From a bacterium (GTDB taxonomy: Bacteria; Bdellovibrionota; UBA1018): DNA of 34,295 nt. The notes beneath the pieces were generated by a model that worked only from the letters and a program-made list of their open reading frames with translations, was not told where the DNA came from and made no database searches. A program made the translations under genes and the position numbers. The stretch lies in assembly GCA_019751945.1 (NCBI GenBank), contig JAIEMT010000052.1, positions 1-34,295 on the forward strand, read 5' to 3'. Of this stretch, positions 1 through 7,063 are shown in pieces. Position 1 is the stretch's first letter; each line of letters opens with the position of its first letter.

Positions 1-329
1 AGTTTGTTTGAACTCTCTTGTAGACTGTTTCATGAGGGACAGCTCCTTAGTTTAACCATGTGGAATTATTCCACAAAGGGGCTTCCTCCCTCAAATTTCA
101 ACTGACTCTAAATTTTCTCCCCGCAAAGGACTGGGTCGTTCAGTTTGATAACGACAAGGCTTCCGATCCAGCAAAAAAGAGCTTGTTTGTGATTATCGGA
201 AGGCACGCTCAAGGCGGTCAATCATAAGGGGATACAAAAGCCGCATACCCATGGGAACGGGGCCACTCATACGCACTGAGTTTTGAGGCCTGGGTGGCGT
301 TGCAACTGGACCGACCTGAAGTCTCTAAG
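1..329. other. Left-edge region without a confident gene
   Basis: No convincing gene is visible in this 329-base stretch. It contains a perfect palindrome at 59-75, described separately. A GTG-initiated plus-strand frame at 60-227 (55 codons) has a protein-like C-terminal half but no clear ribosome binding site and no family I recognise. The stretch also includes the downstream flank of the MFS gene on the minus strand, where I found no obvious intrinsic terminator. Confidence 0.5.
59..75. promoter_or_regulatory. Perfect 17-bp palindrome, possible operator
   Basis: TGTGGAAT and ATTCCACA are perfect 8-bp inverted arms around a single central T. The length and symmetry fit a dimeric repressor site more than a transcript hairpin, because one base is too short for an RNA loop. 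No adjacent gene lies inside the window to assign it to, so function is inference. Confidence 0.3.
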
Positions 330-1559
330 TTAGCTCGCGGCTGGAACAGCAGGACGATCATTCGTCCATTGAACCAGAATCGCTATCATCGCGATCGTAA
401 TGACCAACGCCAAAGTCACAATGTATCCCAGTGTGTCGAAATGATCTAAAGTTCCGTTAGTGTTTTCATGCACGATGAGTCCCGCAAGAATGGCGGCCAA
501 GCCTCCAGAAATCTGCTGGATCGATGAACTGACGGACATGAACGATCCGCGCATCGAAGGTTCCGGAATGCCAGACACCAACGCTTGAGCCGTAATGATT
601 CTGGAAGAAATCCCGATGAACATAATGGTGCTAAGAAGGGTGACCGTCAGAATCGAAGTCGGCCCCACGAGCTGGGTGTACGCAAGCACCATCGCGATGC
701 TGAGGACGCTTCCGAAGGTGAAGAGCTTAAACTTTCCGTAGGTATCGCTCAGGCGTCCTACGATGGGGCCGGTGATCATCGAACAAATTCCAGTGACCAT
801 GTAAATGAGGGGCAACTGTTCGATTTGGATGTGGAGATTCTTCACGTTAAATGCGCTTCCGAAGGGCATCATCATGAAACCACCAGTGCTGAGCAATGCC
901 ATGGTTGCAAACGCATGGACGTATCTAGGTTTCGAAATCGTGTCGACCAGATGCTGAAACGGATTGCGATGATTCTGAATCTTGAGGTGTTCATCAATGG
1001 GTTTCAGGAAAAACCAGATTGAAGCAATCACGCCGAGGCAAACAACTACAATCATCATGAAGGCGGAATGCCATCCCCAGTGATTAGAGAGAAAAAGACC
1101 GATTGGAATTCCCAAAATCTGGCTAGATGCAAAGGCTGTTTGAACGTAACCCATCACGCGCCCTCGCATTTCCATGGGAAACAAATCGGTGATGATGGCA
1201 AAAACCACCGAGCCAATGACACCACCAAAAATCCCGGTGATCATTCGAGCCGCTAAAAGAAAGTGATAGTCCGTGGCGAGTGCGCAAAGAAGAGTGCCGA
1301 TGGTGAAACCGATATAGAAAAAGAGAAGTAACTTTTTACGATCATAGCGATCGGCAAAACCCGCTGCTAAAAGGCCGGAAGCCCCGGCGCTAAACGCGTA
1401 AACCGATACGACGAAGCCGAACTGAGCAGGACTGATCTTGAGCGCCGGCATGAGAAACGCGCCCAGCGGGGAGAGAATCATGAAGTCCAAGATGATTGTG
1501 AATTGAGAGAGAGCCAGGAGGGCGACGACGAATTTTTGATAGCGCGTGAAGGTTAACAT
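330..1559 (-). CDS. MFS transporter (AraJ/drug-efflux type)
   Basis: This 409-residue hydrophobic protein has the length and helix pattern of a 12-helix major facilitator superfamily permease in the inner membrane. After helix 2 it carries the family loop motif in the form ADRYDRKK, which matches the GxxxDRxGRR-type signature between helices 2 and 3. The N-terminus, with TIILDFMILSPLG in helix 1, is typical of proton-coupled drug or sugar efflux MFS proteins, so I keep this ATG although the ribosome binding site upstream is weak. It lies downstream of the von Willebrand lipoprotein gene on the same strand with an 87-base gap, and probably has its own promoter. The substrate cannot be told from sequence; export of a small toxic compound is the usual role of this subfamily. 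Confidence 0.88.
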   Translation of the reverse strand: MLTFTRYQKFVVALLALSQFTIILDFMILSPLGAFLMPALKISPAQFGFVVSVYAFSAGASGLLAAGFADRYDRKKLLLFFYIGFTIGTLLCALATDYHFLLAARMITGIFGGVIGSVVFAIITDLFPMEMRGRVMGYVQTAFASSQILGIPIGLFLSNHWGWHSAFMMIVVVCLGVIASIWFFLKPIDEHLKIQNHRNPFQHLVDTISKPRYVHAFATMALLSTGGFMMMPFGSAFNVKNLHIQIEQLPLIYMVTGICSMITGPIVGRLSDTYGKFKLFTFGSVLSIAMVLAYTQLVGPTSILTVTLLSTIMFIGISSRIITAQALVSGIPEPSMRGSFMSVSSSIQQISGGLAAILAGLIVHENTNGTLDHFDTLGYIVTLALVITIAMIAILVQWTNDRPAVPAAS

Positions 1560-1646
1560 TAGTGGAGATTATCGCTAAAGTTCGGAGAAATCCCCTAACT
1601 AATGCTGACGCAAGAGGCTATGTCCAGAGATCGGCTCTGAGAGAGC

Positions 1647-3224
1647 TTAGATTCCGATACCACCACCGCAGCCGAAGCCGGTGCACGCAGAGGGTGACGG
1701 ACTAGGAGACGGGCTCGGTGAAGGCGACGGACTTGGGCTCGGAGACGGACTCGGCGAAGGAGTCGGGCTCGGAGTCGGAGAAGGTGTCGGCGACGGAGTC
1801 GGACTTGGTGACGGCGAAGCGCTCGGGCTTGGCGACGGAGTCGGCGAAGGCGAAGCGCTCGGGCTCGGGGTCGGAGAAGGTGTTGGCGACGGAGTCGGGC
1901 TCGGTGAAGGCGAAGCGCTCGGGCTTGGCGACGGAGTCGGCGAAGGCGAAGCACTCGGGCTCGGCGACGGAGTCGGTGAAGGCGAAGCACTCGGACTCGG
2001 CGAAGGAGTCGGGCTCGGTGAAGGCGACGGACTTGGTGAAGGCGACGGACTTGGCTGTACTACCGGCGGATTCAAGCAGTACGTGATGTCCACTTGCGAG
2101 CGAGCGGTTCCACCCACAGATAGGTGGACGTCGTTGAGTGTAGAATCATAAACAAAGTCGACTGCGTGACCATCCACCGTTGCTTGAATCGTGGCGGGGT
2201 TCACGTTGTTGTGCATCAAGTCGTAGTCGAGAACGAGGTTCAACTTGATGGTGGCGAGTTTACCGAGGTTCGACAAACCTTGTGTATAAGAACCGTCGTT
2301 GATTTCGGTCGATACGCCGTTCGTCGCTTGAACGATTTCGTAGTAACCCCAGCCGAAGCCGTCGTTACCTGAAGAATCTTTATAGCCTTGCGATTGGTGA
2401 ATGACCGAGCCAAAAAGCCAGGGCTTATCACCTTGAACCGATTTTACTTTCGCAATGACATCGGCAGTAGCAATGCCGTTCGGGCAATCCCGATTTCTAA
2501 GCGTTTTCTCAGCACTCGTCAGACCCGGTTTGGTGGGCTGATTCACATAAGGAGCGCAAATATCATTTTCGTCCGATACGAACACAATCGCCAGAGCGGC
2601 TTCGGGCCTGAAGAATCCATCGGCACGATTTGCGGCGAGGTTAGTACCCAGGGCTTTCATTAGGGAATAGGAACCCACTTCACCTTGCTCACCGCTTGCA
2701 TCAGTTGGAACTTGGAGAACTAAATTTTTCAGTTTGGCAGTAATAGATCCGACAGTCATGGTCTTCGAGCTAAGAACTTTGAAGCCATTGTTATACGAAT
2801 AAAGTTTGCCTGCCCAAGAGCTTTTACTTCCGTGAGCGAGCATCACGCCAACCTGGTAGTCCACTTGGGGGTCGAGCTCTCCAACAAATGCGGAAATGCC
2901 TTCAGCCACTTTGCGGCGGTTGTCGTCCATGGATCCCGAAGTATCCATAATGAAGAGTAGGTCGACGGATCGAGAAATTTCAGCGTCGGGCTGCGTGTAA
3001 CGCTCGTCATAGCAAGCGGGAGCAGCGACGGTCGGAGAAGCAGAAGGAGTTGGCGAAGGACTCGGCGAAGGAGCCGGGCTCACTGAAGGAGTAGGCGATG
3101 GACCTAAGAGGAGCGACGCTTCAAGAGCGGCCTGTTCTTCAGGAGTCAAGCAAGCAGAGACCACGCAAAGGCTTGCGGCCGTGACGAGTAGCTTGGCTGA
3201 TTTTAATAAGACCTGAAGTCTCAT
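1647..3224 (-). CDS. von Willebrand factor A domain lipoprotein with Pro/Ser-rich tail
   Basis: The protein starts with a lipoprotein signal peptide ending in the lipobox VSAC (Cys25). After a short PSPSP linker comes a vWA domain whose metal-site motif DTSGSMDD is intact, followed by a moderately hydrophobic alpha/beta fold. The last quarter is about 110 residues of Pro-Ser-Pro-Thr-Ala repeats ending in a short Cys/Gly tail, CTGFGCGGGIGI. I prefer the ATG at 3224 over the one at 3233, because GAGGG then sits 9 bases upstream instead of abutting the start. The likely place is the outer membrane, with the repeats as a stalk and the vWA domain binding a protein partner through a divalent metal. 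The exact partner is unknown. Strongly supported as a vWA lipoprotein; its biological role is inference. Confidence 0.88.
   Translation of the reverse strand: MRLQVLLKSAKLLVTAASLCVVSACLTPEEQAALEASLLLGPSPTPSVSPAPSPSPSPTPSASPTVAAPACYDERYTQPDAEISRSVDLLFIMDTSGSMDDNRRKVAEGISAFVGELDPQVDYQVGVMLAHGSKSSWAGKLYSYNNGFKVLSSKTMTVGSITAKLKNLVLQVPTDASGEQGEVGSYSLMKALGTNLAANRADGFFRPEAALAIVFVSDENDICAPYVNQPTKPGLTSAEKTLRNRDCPNGIATADVIAKVKSVQGDKPWLFGSVIHQSQGYKDSSGNDGFGWGYYEIVQATNGVSTEINDGSYTQGLSNLGKLATIKLNLVLDYDLMHNNVNPATIQATVDGHAVDFVYDSTLNDVHLSVGGTARSQVDITYCLNPPVVQPSPSPSPSPSPSPSPTPSPSPSASPSPTPSPSPSASPSPTPSPSPSASPSPSPTPSPTPSPTPSPSASPSPTPSPSPSASPSPSPTPSPTPSPTPSPTPSPSPSPSPSPSPSPSPSPSPSPSACTGFGCGGGIGI
1681..2050 (-). 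repeat. Degenerate 36-bp coding tandem repeat (Pro/Ser tail)
   Basis: The tail of the vWA lipoprotein is encoded by imperfect tandem repeats. The plus-strand anchor GGCGAAGC[GA]CTC occurs at 1813, 1849, 1909, 1945 and 1981, giving spacings of 36, 60, 36 and 36 bases. Each 36-base unit encodes 12 residues of the ASPSPTPSPSPS type. All spacings are multiples of 12 bases, so unit gain or loss keeps the reading frame and would change only stalk length. The opposite strand is also open here (Gly-Asp-Gly-Leu-Gly repeats), which is a by-product. Confidence 0.85.
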
Positions 3225-3400
3225 ATCCCACATCCCTCTTGGTCGATTCCGTGACCAAAATAACTGACAATAAAACTCTATTATTATTAAAACACCAAAG
3301 GGGGGTGGGGGGCAATAGAAAGTTGATTAAATAAAACTGGTTTTAAGATTTTGAAATAATTGATATTTTCGTGTTTTGAACGATTTTTGGCAGGGAATTG

Positions 3401-3438
3401 TTAACTGTTCAGGAGTGAAAACTCCCCTGAATTGTTAA
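3401..3438. other. Imperfect hairpin with GAAA loop
   Basis: TTAAC, TTCAG and GAGT pair with ACTC, CTGAA and GTTAA, leaving a GAAA tetraloop on the plus strand and a two-base CC bulge. It lies in the gap between the membrane-protein gene and the vWA gene. No U-tract follows on the minus strand, so termination is not assured; an mRNA leader structure of the vWA transcript is another possibility. Confidence 0.4.
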
Positions 3439-3455
3439 GAAGAAGGGGTTCAGAT

Positions 3456-3493
3456 TGGGAGCTTCCGCTTGATTGCGCAGGTGGAAGCTCCCA
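3456..3493 (-). terminator. Perfect 11-bp hairpin downstream of membrane-protein gene
   Basis: TGGGAGCTTCC and GGAAGCTCCCA form a perfect 11-bp stem with a 16-base loop, starting 17 bases after the stop of the minus-strand membrane-protein gene. The run after it on the minus strand is only mildly T-rich (CCTTCTTCTT). It may therefore act as a weak terminator or an RNA-stabilising 3' structure. Confidence 0.5.
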
Positions 3494-3510
3494 GCTGAAG
3501 GACATACGGG

Positions 3511-4347
3511 CTATTTTGCAAAAGCTGCAGCTCGGAGCCGCAGAGAGGGAAGTTCCTTGTCGGAAATGGCCGACTTTTGATTGGCTCGGGACCCAATCAC
3601 TCCCCCGATCAAAGCGCCAACGACGCTGAAAATCAGGTAACTGAACATGATCCAACCCATGGCTCGTAATCCCTGGGCAGTGGCTAATCGAGCCTCTTCG
3701 CCGGCGCGAGCCAGTCCACTCGAAATTCGCTCGATGTTCGTGTTCACCTGGTCTCGGGTCAGCGAGGTGTTCGTGGCCAGGAAGTTTTTAGCCGCCTCTG
3801 TTTCTCCTCGGAGAAGGCGATTTAAAACTCCTGCTACGACTGCGTGAGAATCTCCGCGAAGTTGCACTCCGCTGAGTTGATCTTCCACCAGGTCCCCGAA
3901 AACGGCGCGGGAATTAGGAGAACTTCCAACTGCCAATGCCGTAGAACCCATCACACCTGCCGCAGCTCTTGCAGCGAAACCGGTGAGCGAAACGAGCTGA
4001 AGTCCCATCACCGCAACAAACAGGGAAGCGACGACAAGTCCTTCTGCCATGCAGATGGCTCGAGAATAAAAGATAGAAATTCGGGCTGTGAAATAGGCAC
4101 CTGCAAGAAGAGAAAGAAATGCGGTGAGAATGCTCCAAGTTCCTCCGAAGATTCCTGAAGCTCGGAGGCTTTGGGAAGTGTCATCCACATTGCCCAAAAC
4201 AATTCCTCCAATCGCCATACCGAAAGTCATCAGGATGGCAGCTACAATGAGGCTGACAAAAAGGCCCGCTAAAATGGACCTCCAACTGATCACTCCGTGA
4301 GAGGGTGGATTGACTAAGACGCCGGGATTGATTGTTCCATTGCTCAT
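3511..4347 (-). CDS. Four-helix integral membrane protein of unknown function
   Basis: The 278-residue protein has hydrophobic segments near residues 22-48, 64-90, 98-125 and 228-252. Between the third and fourth lies a soluble region of about 100 residues that is predicted helical and polar. Glycine-rich helices such as GMAIGGIVLG and GALIGGVIG resemble small envelope-stress or PRC/YrzE-like membrane proteins, but I cannot name a family with confidence. The ATG at 4347 is preceded by AAGGAG at a 7-base spacing, a strong site. It is followed by two hairpins and then the vWA gene, and preceded by the monooxygenase-like gene 65 bases upstream on the same strand. Real gene; function unknown. Confidence 0.8.
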   Translation of the reverse strand: MSNGTINPGVLVNPPSHGVISWRSILAGLFVSLIVAAILMTFGMAIGGIVLGNVDDTSQSLRASGIFGGTWSILTAFLSLLAGAYFTARISIFYSRAICMAEGLVVASLFVAVMGLQLVSLTGFAARAAAGVMGSTALAVGSSPNSRAVFGDLVEDQLSGVQLRGDSHAVVAGVLNRLLRGETEAAKNFLATNTSLTRDQVNTNIERISSGLARAGEEARLATAQGLRAMGWIMFSYLIFSVVGALIGGVIGSRANQKSAISDKELPSLRLRAAAFAK

Positions 4348-4412
4348 AATAAGACTCCTTTAGGAAGTCTGACGAGCAAGCTCTGTGCCCGATTAACTGA
4401 GTAGGTGAGTTT

Positions 4413-4958
4413 TTAGTTGCCGCAGTTGATACCGCCACCACTGCTCGTTGGAACCGGGGGGACGGGGGTGTTGCTGGCTGAAGGTGACGGGGAAGGTGAA
4501 GGCCCAGCTACAGCGGCAATCTGAACGTTTGAACACGAATAATAGTAGGTGGGAACGTTAGGGTTCTCAGCCATTACTTGAATCATTCGGATCGTACAGT
4601 TCGCGCACGGAGTAGAAGGAACCGTGACGGTCGTTGAATAATTATGGGGCATAGCTCCCCCCTGGATGTCGGGAATATTGTCTCGGAGGAGCACCATTCC
4701 CGAATCGTCGGCATTCGGCGAAAACCAGATTTGGTAGTAGCCCGGATGATCAATGGTTTCTTGGAAAGTGATGGTGAGTGTTTGGCCCGGCGTTAAGTTG
4801 GTCGTGGTTTGCGTGCCGACGTTTCGAGCAACTCCGCATGGACCGGTTTTATTAGCCAGTGTGTTTCGTGGAGGAATCGCGCTTCCTGCCAGAATATTCG
4901 CATGAGCAAAAACGTCTTGAGCGTAGAGTGCGAGTGCAAGCACAACGAGCTTTTTCAT
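4413..4958 (-). CDS. Secreted polysaccharide monooxygenase-like copper protein with Pro/Ser linker
   Basis: The 181-residue product has an 18-residue signal peptide (MKKLVVLALALYAQDVFA). Cleavage after Ala18 would leave His19 as the mature N-terminus, the hallmark of lytic polysaccharide monooxygenases, where the amino-terminal His and an internal His form the copper histidine brace. The internal His is probably His71 in ETIDHPGYYQIWFS. The segment TYYYSCSNVQI near residue 137 resembles the terminal strand of such enzymes, and Cys41, 118, 121 and 142 could pair. It fits the SCE4755-type monooxygenase-like family that I recall from annotation. The globular domain of about 135 residues is followed by a PSPSPSPSAS linker and the tail GGGINCGN. 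The gene overlaps the upstream lipoprotein gene by four bases (ATGA), so they are translationally coupled. Substrate and activity are inference. Confidence 0.72.
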   Translation of the reverse strand: MKKLVVLALALYAQDVFAHANILAGSAIPPRNTLANKTGPCGVARNVGTQTTTNLTPGQTLTITFQETIDHPGYYQIWFSPNADDSGMVLLRDNIPDIQGGAMPHNYSTTVTVPSTPCANCTIRMIQVMAENPNVPTYYYSCSNVQIAAVAGPSPSPSPSASNTPVPPVPTSSGGGINCGN

Positions 4959-5521
4959 CCGTTTTCCTCACTCAGAGCTAAGCATTTTTCGCGGGCGGCA
5001 TCGAGAGCTTTATCTAGGCTGTCGAGTTGCACTCCGGCTGCAGGATAAACTTTGCCGTCGGTCGCTGCTTGGTTGAAGCAGCTGTACTCGACGTAGTTAT
5101 AAATTCCACCCGGTTCCACTGCTTCAGCAGGTGCGCGAGCAGCAGCATCCTTGGTGCTAAAGTGAATGGCGTTGACGTTCAAGCACGGAGAGCCGATGCC
5201 ATCGACGTGCGAACACTCCACAGCCGCGACATTCATGTTGGAGCTGTCGGGGCTGAAAACTTTTTTCATGCAGCTGTAACGAGCCCCATCATTACATGCT
5301 TCTTTCAAGGAAGCAGGGCTAAGCTTAGTGTGTTGTAAGACCGCTTTTTTTACGGAGATCGTGACAGGTTGCTGAGCGGAGTGGTTGAGAGTTCCGCCCG
5401 TGTCGCAAATTTTACCTGAAAGATTGCTCAGCTTGGTGACGATACTCATGCAGCCGCTCGAAAGAACGGCGCACGAAGCGAGAGTCAGAGTCACTAAGGT
5501 GAGTCGAATTGGTAAACGCAT
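4955..5521 (-). CDS. Cysteine-containing lipoprotein, unknown function
   Basis: The 188-residue protein has an N-terminal signal with two possible lipoboxes, LASC at Cys17 and SSGC at Cys24; the first fits the consensus better. The mature part has several more cysteines (for example in ICDTGG, EACNDGARYSCMK, SPCLNVN, YSCFNQ), suggesting a disulfide-stabilised periplasmic domain. No family is recognised. It sits 30 bases downstream of the Crp/Fnr gene and overlaps the monooxygenase-like gene by four bases, so the three probably form one transcript. AAGGGG lies very close to the ATG. The pairing with a secreted copper protein suggests a helper or substrate-binding role, which is speculative. 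Confidence 0.75.
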   Translation of the reverse strand: MRLPIRLTLVTLTLASCAVLSSGCMSIVTKLSNLSGKICDTGGTLNHSAQQPVTISVKKAVLQHTKLSPASLKEACNDGARYSCMKKVFSPDSSNMNVAAVECSHVDGIGSPCLNVNAIHFSTKDAAARAPAEAVEPGGIYNYVEYSCFNQAATDGKVYPAAGVQLDSLDKALDAAREKCLALSEENG

Positions 5522-5551
5522 ATCCCCTTTATATAGAATAGGGGGATTCGC

Positions 5552-6163
5552 TCAGGCCGGGAATGTGTCTTTTTGGACCGGGGATGAGCGTGTTTTACTG
5601 ATATTTCTGCTCAAAGCCACAGGGGTCACACCGAGGTAAGAAGCAATCATGTACTGGGGAATGCGTTCCACAATCGGAGAATAATGCTTACAGAATTCTT
5701 CGTATCGAGAATGAGTGTCGAGAAGAAGAAGTTCCACTTCTCTCCGCTCTCGATCCACATAAAGTTGTTCAGCATGCTTGCGCCCCAAGCGTTCCCAACA
5801 ACGATGGCGTTCGTAAAGTTTTAAAAGCTGTTCGTAAGAAAGAGTGAGGAGGATCGACGGTTCGAGCGCACGTGCTCCCAGGTGCGTGGGTTTTTTCTCT
5901 AAGATACTCCCGTAGGATGAAGCGAGTCTCCCCTCCCACGAAAAGTTTTTCACGGTCTCCTCTCCGGCTTCATTTAAGAAGTAGGTATAAAGGAGGCCTT
6001 GGGCCACGAAGCCAATCTCCTGAAAGTTGTCACCGGGTTCAAAGTAGGTCTGGTTTTTCTCAAGGTTTTTCAGCTTGATGCACGAAGTGAAGTACGCCCA
6101 TTCCTCATCGGGAATCTGGAAAGGGGTGCGAAAATGGACCTCAAAACCTTTGAATGCATCCAT
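5552..6163 (-). CDS. Crp/Fnr-family transcriptional regulator
   Basis: The 203-residue protein has an N-terminal cyclic-nucleotide-binding beta-roll (about residues 20-115, with FEPGDNFQEIGFVAQGLLYTY as the typical core, shown in part) and a C-terminal winged helix near 165-190 (IPQYMIASYLGVTPVALSR). No Fnr-type cysteine cluster is present, and the phosphate-binding cassette of Crp is not obvious, so the ligand is unknown. It resembles the short Crp/Fnr regulators common in Bacteroidetes and delta-proteobacteria that bind no or atypical ligands. It is divergent from coq4, with 109 bases between the starts, and precedes the lipoprotein and monooxygenase-like genes, which it may control. Confidence 0.87.
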   Translation of the reverse strand: MDAFKGFEVHFRTPFQIPDEEWAYFTSCIKLKNLEKNQTYFEPGDNFQEIGFVAQGLLYTYFLNEAGEETVKNFSWEGRLASSYGSILEKKPTHLGARALEPSILLTLSYEQLLKLYERHRCWERLGRKHAEQLYVDRERREVELLLLDTHSRYEEFCKHYSPIVERIPQYMIASYLGVTPVALSRNISKTRSSPVQKDTFPA

Positions 6164-6213
6164 GCGTCATGACAACCATCTTTTTCGCAAAAATTCTACT
6201 TTTATTAACCCAG

Positions 6214-6219
6214 TATAAT
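6214..6219 (+). promoter_or_regulatory. Candidate -10 element for coq4
   Basis: A perfect TATAAT lies 54 bases upstream of the coq4 ATG, in the divergent gap with the Crp/Fnr gene. No good -35 hexamer lies 16-18 bases upstream. Activator dependence, for example on the neighbouring Crp/Fnr protein, would explain that but is not shown. Confidence 0.4.
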
Positions 6220-6272
6220 GAAGGGTTGCTGCTTCGGCGCTATTTTGGGCTCTATCAGGAGGCGCTCAGAAG

Positions 6273-6980
6273 ATGCGCATGCTCAGGAATATCAAAAACG
6301 GAGTCTCCCTTCTCGTCAATTTTATCCGATTGGCGCAAGACCCTGAGCGTACCCCGTTGGTGATCAAGATCGTCGATACCTTCTATGACATGGGTTTGTA
6401 CACCCCCGTGGTTCAAAAGCTTCGTAGCGATCCTCGAACTTCTGCGGTGCTCGATGAACGCCGTCATTTGACCTGGGTCGATCCAGCCGAATTTGTAAAA
6501 AAATATCCCGCCAGTTCATTGGGACATTCGCTGGGATCCCTGCTTCTCGAAAAGGGTTACGACGGAAATTATTTTCGGGTTCATGATGGAAAGGTCGACG
6601 AGCTCTACACCGCTCGATGGATGGGGGAAACACATGACCTCTGGCACCTCGCCACAGGTTTCGACACTTCGTTTGCAGGAGAACTCGGGTTGCAAGCATT
6701 TATGATGCGCCAGCTCCGCACTCCTCAATCGATTCTTTTTTTAGCGGGAGGGTTGTTGCGTTGTCTCTTTAAAGAGCCGAGCCAACTCGAACCCGTGATG
6801 AACGCAGTCGTGCGCGGCTGGTGGTTAGCAAGCGTCTATCCGCCACTGTTCGCCATGAATTGGGAAAAATCTCTTTCAACGCAGCTTGACGATCTTGTCG
6901 CGAATTTTCTGAAAGGCAAGCTGCCTGTTGGTGACGCAGGGCATGTTGGGGAACTAGGGGCATGCCCTGCGTCTTTTTAA
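6273..6980 (+). CDS. coq4: Coq4-family protein (ubiquinone biosynthesis)
   Basis: The 235-residue protein carries the Coq4 metal motif HDxxHx11E exactly: His121, Asp122, His125 and Glu137 in HDLWHLATGF and the residues after it. Coq4 is a zinc-type, lipid-binding protein of the ubiquinone pathway, recently linked to oxidative decarboxylation of the ring at C1, and acts at the inner membrane. AGGAGG lies 10 bases before the ATG at 6273. No other ubiquinone gene is nearby, so it is a stand-alone copy. The last 16 codons, after LKGKLPV, coincide with an intrinsic terminator hairpin, and the stop codon lies at the end of the T-run. That tail is therefore probably shaped by RNA structure more than by protein function. 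Confidence 0.88.
   Translation: MRMLRNIKNGVSLLVNFIRLAQDPERTPLVIKIVDTFYDMGLYTPVVQKLRSDPRTSAVLDERRHLTWVDPAEFVKKYPASSLGHSLGSLLLEKGYDGNYFRVHDGKVDELYTARWMGETHDLWHLATGFDTSFAGELGLQAFMMRQLRTPQSILFLAGGLLRCLFKEPSQLEPVMNAVVRGWWLASVYPPLFAMNWEKSLSTQLDDLVANFLKGKLPVGDAGHVGELGACPASF
6933..6978 (+). terminator. Intrinsic terminator inside the 3' end of coq4
   Basis: GACGCAGGGCATG and CATGCCCTGCGTC form a perfect 13-bp stem with a 15-base loop, followed directly by TTTTT. The stem lies wholly within the last codons of coq4, and the TAA stop begins on the last T of the tract. This is a textbook Rho-independent terminator that overlaps a coding region. Confidence 0.9.
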
Positions 6981-6983
6981 TTA

Positions 6984-6997
6984 GCGCGTTAACGCGC
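6984..6997. promoter_or_regulatory. 14-bp GC palindrome upstream of the efflux operon
   Basis: GCGCGTTAACGCGC is a perfect 14-bp palindrome between the coq4 terminator and the marR promoter, about 18 bases ahead of the -35 box. It could be a regulator binding site; chance cannot be excluded. Confidence 0.3.
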
Positions 6998-7014
6998 GCT
7001 TTACACGACCATAA

Positions 7015-7043
7015 TTGACAACGCCTCGGAGCGATTTTATAGA
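7015..7043 (+). promoter_or_regulatory. Strong sigma-70 type promoter of the efflux operon
   Basis: TTGACA (7015-7020) is separated by 17 bases from TATAGA (7038-7043), close to the ideal housekeeping promoter. Transcription would start near 7050, leaving a leader of about 14 bases before the TTG start and placing the palindrome at 7064-7076 immediately downstream of the start point. Confidence 0.75.
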
Positions 7044-7063
7044 AAGCTTACAGGGGTTAATAG

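Noticed and set aside
60..227. GTG-started plus-strand frame of 55 codons
   Set aside because: The C-terminal half is protein-like, but there is no good ribosome binding site or family match, and the start lies inside the palindrome.
585..1256. Plus-strand open frames across the MFS gene
   Set aside because: Their products are polar, charge-rich and unlike protein families, while the opposite strand encodes a clear MFS transporter.
1681..2151. Plus-strand open frames rich in Gly-Asp-Gly-Leu-Gly
   Set aside because: They are the reverse complement of the Pro/Ser repeat of the vWA lipoprotein; the low-complexity repeat keeps several frames open by chance.
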